Source: Lethocerus indicus (Eukaryota; Arthropoda; Insecta; Hemiptera; Belostomatidae). From it: a DNA stretch of 64,000 nt. Position 1 is the first letter of the stretch, and each line of letters starts with the position of its first letter. Made by a program: the position numbers and the translations under genes. The notes below the pieces were generated by a model. The model was not told where the DNA came from. It worked only from the letters and a program-made list of their open reading frames with translations, and made no database searches. The DNA lies in NCBI GenBank assembly GCA_019843655.1, contig JACDQD010000006.1, positions 6,130,034 to 6,194,033 of the forward strand. The letters are read 5' to 3'. Positions 41,951-52,032 of the stretch are shown in pieces.

Positions 41951-44466
41951 TGTCTGGATGAAAGAGACAACTCTTCACCAACTCCTTGCATTTTGGAGAT
42001 TTTAAGATGGGTTTGTTCCAGAATTTGTTTTTACTCTATTTATTACTAGTAATTATCAATTAAACATGATCCGCGCGGGTAGGCCATATAAATAGCGGCT
42101 AATAACTTACATAACTATTCGTTATATTGGACTGTGTGCAGTTTTTAAACCCCATAAGGGCAGTAAGGTCCGCAATGCAATCTTCGCATCATGATTTTCA
42201 TCTCCTAGGGGAAAATGAGCTTTACTAGTATTGCCTGTATGGATTCTATATCTTCTTCGTACCTTCCTATGTCAACGGGAATTATCCAAGGATGTTATTT
42301 GCCTTAGTTTGTTAGGGGCTTCTTGAGTCCAAAGTATCTCGTTTATATATGTTTCTTTGTATCTGTATAAATGGCTTTGCTGCAGACTGTCACACTTAAG
42401 GATTATAGTTATTAAGTAGGCTTCTTAGAATTTTCCAGAAAGATCCCATACAAGAGGGGCGAGCATTGACTCCATCCCTCTCGCTACCCGACTCTCTCAG
42501 TGCAAGTTACCTTCTCTGTAATATTCAAATTTGTATTTGCCTAGCAAATATCTCCTGTCGAAATTAATTTATTTAGATATGTACTTAACTAGGATTTACA
42601 AAATAAACTTAATCTTTTTCTTCCAGAAATATCCATTGAAATTTGGCTGATAAAGGTTTCTTATGTAGAGTAAAACAGCTACATATTTCTTCGATATTTT
42701 CAAGTGTTATTCTGCTAGACCGGTTTCAGCTTCTTACCGTCATTAGTAAAATTTCGATAGTAATACCCGGACATGTCTGCTACTGATCCAGTCAGCACTA
42801 TGATTGTTATATTTTTCAAAACACTCGCGGACCAGCCTGTAAATAATTTAACATATTTCAGGCTGCTTCAAATAAAATTAACGTGACAGAACCGTACGAT
42901 TTAAAGTTGGAACTGACCGGTCAGCTGTTTCGGAATTTTTAAATTAAGAGATAACCTGAAGGTACACAGTTAAAGTCCACAGGAAAGAAGTGTCATTGCC
43001 GTTGCCGTCGACTTGTTTAATTTACATTTTACGATTTCCTGTCCAAGAGAAGTTTCCTAGCTTCAGATATCAATGTGCAACCGCTGTCGTCCAATAAACT
43101 TCGTCCAGACAGCTTAAAAACCCACTTAACATATCTGCATAACAAATTCACACCTCTCAGCGATCGAAGTTAAAGAATTGAGATATTTCCAGGAATGAAA
43201 CCGTTTGTATTCTTACAGAAATTGTCATCGGACTAAGTACGTTACCCAATATAATGGATAAATGATTTGTATAATGATTGGAAAAGGCGATAGTGTCCTT
43301 AACATGGAATTCAGAAAGTACCTCTAAGCACAAGAAAGGACTCCATGTTTTACTATCGATTATTCCTGATGATTATCAGCAATATAACAATATTACAAGA
43401 TTTTGTAAGCGCAAAAACGAGTAATAAGACACGAAATCATGCACATTTAACACGTAAATTCCAATATGAAACAACTGAACAAAGATTTATATGTACTACA
43501 TAGGAAGTGAGAAAATGTAACTTATGCACTTGTGGGTGCCATCTTGAATTTATCGTAAGATTTGTGGGCGCCGATCGCAAAGGGTTAATTATTTCGTAAT
43601 TGTTCACGCTGTTTAGTTCGTTTATATCATTCGACTAAAAACGGATAATCACAACTTCTAAACTACAATTTAATGTTTACATTATACTCATTTCAACTCT
43701 TAAGGAAAATCTTATGTCTTCTTTAAAGCTCAGATCTACCGCGTCCTCAAGGATTCCTGTTAAGTATTTCGAAATAGGGTCTACATTATAATTCGAAAGT
43801 TCATGTGCCTCTATGCTTGTTCTACATACTCAGTCTAAACCTAAATAAGCGCAATGTCAGTTCTTGATATATCTTGAACGCATATTGCCTTTGTGAAGTT
43901 GGAAAAAATGAACCTTACCTTGTTTAAGTTGTGGCGAGCCGATGAGTACAGTCTATTTTATAGATGACCTGGTAGTCGTATGCACCATTGTGAAAAGACA
44001 CATTAAAACAATTGAAAATATAATACAACACAATAAACACAAGAATATAATCACGCGACCCTAACACATATATAAAAACATGAAATAATCCGAAAAAGCG
44101 CAACGCGACTGCTACCGGTCGGGCTCTAATCACGGTTGCCAACCCTTGGCGAAATTATTACCTCACTCATTTTCCTAAAACAAATACACGAAATGTTTTT
44201 TTTGCATTAAGCGAACAACTGCCTACACAATCTTTTACAACAGCGAAATTAAAAATTAAATGTTGGTCTATAATGACTAAATGGAAGTTCTTTCAACCTA
44301 ATTCTGCTTCTCCTCTGTAAAGAAGTCACCATTTGTTCTTACCGTGTAAATCTCAACAATTTGAATCCAATCAATGGAAAATGTAGAAACATGAAAAAGT
44401 CGGGTACAACGTATAAAAAGTCAGCCGTCCATTCGATAAATTTTATTTTTCACACAACATACATTT
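41948..44466. other. Intergenic DNA downstream of the (GA)n tract
   Basis: AT-rich with no recognised coding sequence. It contains one GAAACCGGTC-type copy and a CCATATAAATA sequence at 42084-42094 that could act as a TATA-like element. It ends at the candidate 3' end of the dynein-2 LIC gene. Confidence 0.5.
42718..42750 (-). repeat. GAAACCGGTC-type interspersed motif, copy 6
   Basis: The minus strand reads TAAGAAGCTGAAACCGGTC, preceded by ACTAATGACGG. It aligns well with copies 2, 3 and 4. Confidence 0.5.
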
Positions 44467-44472
44467 TTTATT
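44467..44472 (-). terminator. Candidate polyadenylation signal, dynein-2 light intermediate chain
   Basis: AATAAA on the minus strand (TTTATT on the plus strand), about 285 nt past the stop codon at 44757. It is the first canonical hexamer I found downstream. The implied 3' UTR is AT-rich with no open frame. Confidence 0.4.
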
Positions 44473-44756
44473 CACAATTCTGGTAACTTAGTTTCCAACT
44501 TAAGTAAGTTTTTAAGTCGTTTTTGATCCACTCATATAAATTAACATTTTATAATAATTATTACCATCATATATATTTCATTTATATATTGTGCCCCAAA
44601 AGGAAAAATAAATTAATAACGCTATTTAATTACTAGAACCTAAAATATCACAATAAATAGAGTACATGTGTTTACAAGTGTACGTGTATATATATCACAG
44701 TGAATCGTAAATTACGCGTTGTGCTTTGGTATGTTTGGTTCAAATAGGCCCCTACA

Positions 44757-47700
44757 TTAATCTGTATTCTCGGCGGGCGAAGAATCGGACGACTGAAACG
44801 TCGGCGGTTCTCCGTCGTGTCCGCCCTCCTCCTCTTCGTTTTCGCCTGAATCTTCAACATCCTCGTTAGCTTCTTCTTTTTCTTCTTTGCGCTCGTCCTC
44901 TTTCTCGCGTTCTTCATCGTCGTCGCTCTCAGACGACTCCTCTTCATCCTCTTCGTCGTCGTCGTCCATCTCAGGTGAAGTGTCTTCCGAAGTGGATCCG
45001 CCGGCGAAAACGTCGGAACCACCAGCCCCGGCCCCGGACTTTTCCTCCTCCTCGTCGTTTTCCTCATCATCTTCTTTCTTAGCTTGTTTTATTTGCCTTG
45101 CCAGTTCCTGTACAATTGAGAGATTGGGATTGTTAGTTTAAAGACACACAATATTGTGTAGAGTTGTGTATTTGATTTTTGGAGAATTATAATGTTTTAT
45201 AATTAGTGTATAAATTGGTGAATGCAAATGATGTTGAAATCTATATGGTTGATTCACCATGTTCAGCTGTTCACTTGGAATGTTGTACATATGATGAATG
45301 CTTCAAAAGTGTAAATAAATAAATTGAGAACAAGTAGGTAATTGAACAAATAATTAATTATGAAATTAGGTAATTGAATTTAGGAGTTGGAAATAACCAA
45401 ATCTCGTTAATCATTTTTGTATTAATCTAGTGTTTCTAATTTGAATGGTTGTATCTATTATTTTTATTTCTTATCTTGGTAATTATGAATTATTCCTATG
45501 GAACCCTTTATTATATTTTTGGGAAAAATAAACAATAATGTGGAATTGTTATTTTAATCACAAGGACTGCAAAAACAGCAGGAAATTTCTAAATAAATCT
45601 TCTGAATATGAGTCATGAGACTCATGAGTTTAAATTAGGACTATACCAGCAAGGATGATAAAATCTAGAATGTTAAACAATTTTTACTTACTTCATCCTT
45701 TTCTTTCCTATAAGCATCTATCATTGGTTCTCTAAATTGAAAATGTTCCCTTCTGTTATTCCTAAGGTAAGTTCCCCAAGGATCCTCCTGTTCAAACAAC
45801 ATAATGTTACTGACAACTTTAGTCTCTTTAATATTCTTAATCTATACTTTAAATGTACTTTAAATGACTACTGAAACTTTCTTCTGACATGTATAAGCTT
45901 AGTGGAATAATATTTTAATCAGTTAATAATTGATATTTTTCATAGTATGCTCATACATTCATGACAATGGACGTACACTTGGTACGTAACAAATGGATGT
46001 ACAAAATAATCAACTAACAAACCTGAGGAAAATAAGAATTTAGTACACGAGGTACATCTTCCAAAACATTCAGTGGCAATCCTGATGAATGTTTTATATC
46101 TTCTAAAGTGTCTTTTCCAGGTGGTATATGCAATGGCTCAGTATGTTCAGTAATAACATCTTTCATTCTGTAAAACACAAAATGTAAATATTAATATGAA
46201 ATAACAGTTTAAGATATATAAAACTCATGTAGCTAATTTCTCTAAAAGTTATACAAAATACTTCATGGTGCATTGACCAGTTTTCTATAAAGGAGGGTCA
46301 AATTGACTAGTTTACTTCACTAATTGATGAATATACCTATCAAAATAGTAAACTGAGGGAGTTTTTCAATAAAATAAAACAGTGTAATAACTAATATTTT
46401 AACCATTTTCCATTTAAATTTATATAAGTGACGAGAGAGATAAGCAGAAAAAATTAAACAGATAGACATAAAACTATTTGCGACTTACTAAATAGAGACT
46501 CAGTGATATACTATTAAAAAACTTACGGTGGATCTGCACCATAACCATAATGAAAAAGAACATCCAGGGTCAATTTGGTTAAGTCATTGTAAAGGTCGCT
46601 GTAAAACACTAAGTATCCACAACTAATATGGGCAATAAAACGAAGACACCTACATATTATTCGCTTCTGTTCTGGCTCAAACTCCTACAAAAGAAAAAAT
46701 AAATTTAGGCCTGTAAGTAACAATTATTAAAAGATGACTCAGACCATAAATATGTTCAACATTCATTTTCATATATCCTGGGAATGATATTAAACTGCCC
46801 CTTATGTACAATGCTGTTATAATTCAATATACATATGAATAAAAATTAAACCATAGATACCAGATATAATAAAGTAAGAATTATTTGATCCAGGAAAGAA
46901 TAGCACTCTGGTAGTCCACAAAAGTACTACAAAATAGTCATACTGTGTTGAGTGTAAATCCAGAAATCAGTAGTATATATATCCCCATCGCTAAAGATAT
47001 CACTCTAATAAGCTTAGGTGTATATATTAAAAACACTTAAAATATTCACTATTGTTTTTTAAATGTAAATAAAAGGATTGAATAATTAGTTACATCTCCT
47101 TTAATTTAACTTAAAAATATAAAAAATGTTATACTAAATTATGATCATGCCAAAAAAATATTGAAATATAGGGCAATATAGTGAGCAATAAAATTAAAAA
47201 TATTCCAATAAAATTAGCAAAATATGAAAACTTTTGCAAAGGAGCTTTAAACAAACTCATATCATTCAATCTATTTAAAAAACTCTAAATAATAAATTTT
47301 AATCATAATAACATAATATTTATAATATATATATTTGCAACACCTAAAAGAATGCACTTCACACATTCATAAGCAGTTAATAATTTATTGCTTATCTACC
47401 ACAATGCTTTTATGAATAAAATTTTAAATATACCAGAAATTAATTGCTAATAGTGACCACTTATTTGTAATGATTATTTCAATGTAGTAATTTTACCTGG
47501 AAAATATCATATTTTCCTCCAATAATAATGAGCGGTGCACAATATGGTTTGAAGAATGGCTTGTCCTAAACATAAATAGAGTATAAATAAACATACATGT
47601 ACTAAACAATCTTCTGTTTAATTAAATCACAATGCACCACATGCATGTATTATTTTAAATATATACCAAAATCAAATAATAACATGCAACACTAACAAAC

Positions 47701-50700
47701 ATTCTATGCATATACTTGAATCTAAATATATTTCAAAAAATAATTTCAGAAATTGTGTTTCATTTACAAAACACTGAAAAAATATAAAAATCTCACTAGA
47801 TTATGAATGACTTCCAGATCTCCATAGGAAGATAACTTCAATATAATACTTACCAGAAAGAGAAATCAAAACTGGTTACTTAAAGGTGGTATATTTAATT
47901 TCAGTTCATGCAATAAAAAATGTAATTAGAAACATAATTTCACTTTTACTGCTATATCTTTTGCCTGACTCTCTACTATTAAATACATGCTACAAAGGTG
48001 CCTTATTCATAGACCATCACAGACAAATATACAACATTAAAAAAAGAAAATTCATTAAACTAGCCTTCATTTTCTAATTTCATTAAATTAAAAAAAATTC
48101 TGGTACATAAAAAAAGTCAGGCATGTAAAGGATATATTCTTTAAGATCTTAATTATTATAAAGACTAGTTTTATATTAAGTGTTTTATTTAAACTATTAA
48201 AATGTAGTAAAATTTACAGTGGAAAACAACTAGATTTAATACCGTAAAATACATAATACCTAAAATAACTACAACTAAAATATTCCTTCTTTTCATTTTT
48301 CCAGTATTCTATACTAAATATATACCCCCTACATATTACCAAGTATTACACATTAACTACCAAGAAGTGTAACACTTTAAGGCATGTCAAATTGGAATCA
48401 AACTTTTAAAAATATACTATGCTAATTCAATCCTTTAAAATATACACTAACACCAAGATAATTTGTATTCCTATGTACTAAACTAAATATCTAATTTCCC
48501 AATAGTAAATCATTATATTTGATCAAATAACATTGATTACATATACATTTATTAGGTAAAATTATGAGTTACAATTATTCAAAATGTATGGATAATTGTA
48601 ACTCATAATTTTATACATAATACATTATACTTCAAATGACATAATTTTTCTAATACATTATTTTACATATCAGGCATGTTCAATTGCTTGGTCCACACAA
48701 ATCATTACTTCTCATACTCATCACAATCTGAGTTGAGTTTTATGGTATTATTATAGCTACAGTGCTCTTAATTATATTTAAATCTGTAGGATTAAAACAA
48801 CCTTTTGGCCCAGAAACAATACTATTTAGTGCATATGAAAAAAAAGATTGTTTCATATTTGTGTTATTTAATCTAAGTATTTTATAATCTAACTTAACCA
48901 ATGGACAACACAAATTCTTAGGATGTAGGCTAGTTCCCCCCCCCATCAATGGGGGGGTCACCCATCAACGGGTACTCATGTCACAGCCCCATTTAATGAA
49001 ATAAAATAAGTCTGCACTGTTATTTTTGGTATCTCTCAAATATTCATTAATTATAAACAACAAGATTATATTTTTCTGGAAAAATTAAAACCTACTTACG
49101 GGATGATCTTTCACCATTGTATCCAGCGCTTTGATCCTCATTTCTTCAGCATCAGGTCTAGAATTGATATACTTTTTAACTGCTTTAAGTACTGGACGTA
49201 TTGTGTGCCACAATCTCTTCGGCTGAGACAGGTCTACCATCAACACAACACTACCTATACAGCCAACTTTGACTCGATTCAAAAGTGAAGCAAATACAGC
49301 ACCACTTGCTAATTCCCAGACATTGCAGACATCAATTTCAGGGCTCTAAAACAAATAACAACTTAATTAAGTAAATTAATCACGAAAATTATTTCTTAAT
49401 TATCACTGCTCAGATTTATGTTAAAATATAAAAGGCTATGTGTCATAAACTAAATTATAGTTCGAAAATATTTATACTATTTATTAATACTATAATAATA
49501 ATGATAAAGAGCTTTACTAATAATATAGTAAAAAGTAACAGATTGCTTAATGACAGGAAGGTTATTAAAACATGAAAACCCTCTCCTCTACTAATTAAAA
49601 AAACTTTCTTATACATCTACTTACATCGTCCCTCAGTTTTCTAACACCAAAAGAATAGTCTATGAACACAGTAGGACTCAGTTCTTCAGGAGTATCTGTT
49701 ACCTTTTGAATAAGTGTAGTTTTGCCCTGCAACATTATAATAACTTATAGTAGAGACTAAATTATTTTCTGTGTTATTTATATTATTTTTGGATTAATAA
49801 ATTTATTGAGAAAATTCCTTATGTCTATTGAAAGTAATAAATTATTACAAAAATATATTACATTATATTTTTTAAATAGTTTGTAGTATAACAAGAAGAC
49901 TATATATTTAATAATGAACCAAAGCCAAAAAAATAAATTTGCTCCTTATAATTATATATTTATTAAAGGCAATTCATTTTAATTTTCATTCTTTGAATTT
50001 AAAAATGGAGAACCCAATAGAATGGGAACAAATAACTTTTCAAATAAGAACGAATAGCAGTTGGACTCAGATGATCATACTAGAACAGTTCCAACACATC
50101 AGTAACAGACTCGACCTATGAAAGTTCCAGGCAGGAAGAGTATCAGTCTTCCACTGGACTGACTGATGAAAGTCCATAAATGGGAAAGCTCAAACAGCTG
50201 CTTCCTCCCCATAATGTGTTCCAACCAAAAAGTAGATAGTAACTTTTTAATGTTTACTGTTTTATAAATGTTCCCTTAGTTCCCTTTAGAAAATGCCCAG
50301 ATGAAAATAAAACAAATTTTGTGTTCATAAAAAGAATGACATACAACACTATCACTTCCACATATCAACAATGTCCTCTCGATTTCATCTTGGTCCTCTG
50401 GAGGTTCCGGGTTGCTCCTGTACTCTTCTAGTACTTGATCTAATATTGTACCCCTGAAAAAATTTAACATTTACTACATTAGTTAAAATGATATAATACA
50501 TTCAAAGGACTGCTACATTATAACAAAATAACTTTCCAATGAAAGATTCATTTCAGTTTAAATCCAAAACAAATCTAATGCACTTATTTGGTCTCAAAAG
50601 ACCTTTCATTATCTTTTTAATAGAACCAAAACTTATTTTAGATCACTGTATATTTTCAATAGTAACATATATAAAACAGAAATCAATTTTTCAAGCTAAA

Positions 50701-51350
50701 GAAAAGAATATAGCAGATGTAATAATAAAACAATCACAGGCGATGTAAGAGTGGTGTATATATTTATGGAATAACATAATAAATATGGCAAAACTATAAT
50801 TTCAGATTAATTTAAATAGTTTGATCATTTGTTTCCAGTTTATATTGTTTCATATAAAATAAAAGTTTTTATTTCCAAAGAAAGATGAAATTTTAAATAA
50901 TGCAACTACTTAGACCTAGAACTAGAATGTATTTCTTTATATGATATGAAGTCATATCAGGATTATCAAGTGATATTAACACAAGGAAAAATAAAGTTAT
51001 TTTCCGCAATATAGTGATCAATTGTCAAAAGAAATATTTCATTGGTGCCTTGGTAGCTCCAAATAATTAGCATATTTACTACTCTTGTGGGCATTAAATA
51101 TGTTCATGAACCTTTCAGGACACAAAAGAGAACACAATAGGTTATTTCTGAAATGATTTTCTCCAATTACATATCGGAACAAAGTAATGGAACAGGTTTC
51201 TTAAGCAGTGAATTTGGATTACACCATTTTTAAATTGTAAAAATGTGCAGCGGGAAATACAATTAACGTTGAAGATATTTGAAATCTCGAATAGACTAGT
51301 CAAAGATAAACCTCTTACTTAGGAAAAACTATATTTGGGACCCCAAACAT
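44757..51350 (-). CDS. D2LIC: Cytoplasmic dynein 2 light intermediate chain (spliced, 9 exons)
   Basis: This is the light intermediate chain of dynein-2, the motor for retrograde intraflagellar transport in cilia. Proposed coding exons, in transcript order on the minus strand, are 51350-51319, 50453-50345, 49726-49625, 49345-49100, 47565-47497, 46684-46527, 46167-46023, 45787-45692 and 45107-44757. They have GT/AG boundaries and sum to 1308 nt (435 residues plus stop). The joined frame shows a P-loop split by an intron (CGSDSV then GKTT, residues 42-51), then FGVRK, a WEL motif (91-93), LMVDLSQP (116-123), KDHP (160-163) and IIIGGKYDIFQ (176-186). These match the order in animal DYNC2LI1. The ~100 C-terminal residues are almost all Asp, Glu, Ser, Lys and Gly, which is unusual for the family. 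Exon 1 (11 codons) is the weakest part: it fits the phase and has a GTAAG donor, but no motif confirms it. Coilin lies divergently upstream. Confidence 0.85.
48557..48613. repeat. Perfect 22-bp inverted repeat in a dynein-gene intron
   Basis: The arms at 48557-48578 and 48592-48613 are exact reverse complements around a 13-nt loop, inside the intron 47566-49099. Sequence within the arm reads TTATGAGTTACAATTAT. The structure is long enough for a stable RNA hairpin. It may be a relic of a small inverted-repeat transposon or a hairpin RNA; no function is assigned. Confidence 0.75.
48936..48957. repeat. C9/G7 homopolymer hairpin
   Basis: Nine C, the hexamer ATCAAT, then seven G can pair as a stem of seven G:C pairs. 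Directly after it (48961-48972) a shorter copy of the same plan reads CCCATCAACGGG. It lies in the intron 47566-49099, in otherwise AT-rich sequence. Confidence 0.6.
51319..51350 (-). CDS. D2LIC: Tentative first coding exon of the dynein-2 light intermediate chain gene
   Basis: The minus strand offers ATG at 51350-51348, ten codons and a GTAAG donor at 51318-51314. Its last two bases complete a Lys codon with the first base of the exon at 50453, giving MFGVPNIVFPK then GTILDQ. An in-frame stop lies 42 to 44 nt upstream of the ATG. Animal homologues usually begin just before the segment equivalent to TILDQV, so only a few extra residues are expected, which fits. Other short exons in the 50454-52030 interval cannot be excluded. 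Confidence 0.4.
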
Positions 51351-52032
51351 TTCAAATTGATAGGCACTATACAAGTTAACGAGAAGGCGGAATGTTTAAT
51401 AACAGCAACAGAAGGTGAATCACCTAAAACAAGTTGACCAACCAGAAATGATCAAAACCCTATAAATGCAACCAGGATAAAGGACAGTATTAATATGACT
51501 CAGAGGTATAAGAATTAAGTGCAACTAATTTTAAGAAATAAAAATAAACGTACAGATATTTTTAATATTAATCATTTACCATTTGAGATACCATCCAAAT
51601 GAATTAATTAATTACAAGAGGAGCCTTTTATTTCTGAACGATATTTTTGCAAAACGTTGATTCTACTAATCATAATAGTGCGATTTTTGTAGATTGAACT
51701 TCTATAATCTTTCATAATATAATAATGCATACAATTTTCTTGCCAACAGATTTTTTTTACTTGATAACATATCGATACAACAATATTTCAAATATTAAGA
51801 TTGGCTTACATACTGTCTATAATTTCACTACTATTCACTTGAGGTAAGTATATCGTTATGTACAGTTTTCAAAATTGTTTCAAAACACATAATGGATACT
51901 ACTGATTCTACATGTTTTAATTATAATTTTTTTATATTTACAAATATAATTTCTTTATATTCGTGGTAAATTTTTTCTTTCTGATTGCGCGTGTTCGAAT
52001 ACGCTACAGAGTAGGTTTCATTACGGTTAGCA
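51351..52032. promoter_or_regulatory. Divergent intergenic region between the dynein-2 LIC and coilin genes
   Basis: This 682-bp gap separates the proposed minus-strand start codon from the coilin ATG. No open frame or other gene is visible in it, so both promoters should lie here. The last 60 bp before the coilin ATG are richer in CG dinucleotides than the rest. I did not find a convincing TATA box at the expected spacing for either gene. Confidence 0.55.

Noticed and set aside
41556..41991. Open frames of 105-141 codons over the GA tract
   Set aside because: They exist only because a GA dinucleotide repeat has no stop codon in any frame; their ends are Pro/Ala/Arg low-complexity from the CpG island.
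44887..45141. Serine-rich open frame on the plus strand
   Set aside because: It is the complement of the Asp/Glu codons in the dynein acidic tail and runs across its splice acceptor.
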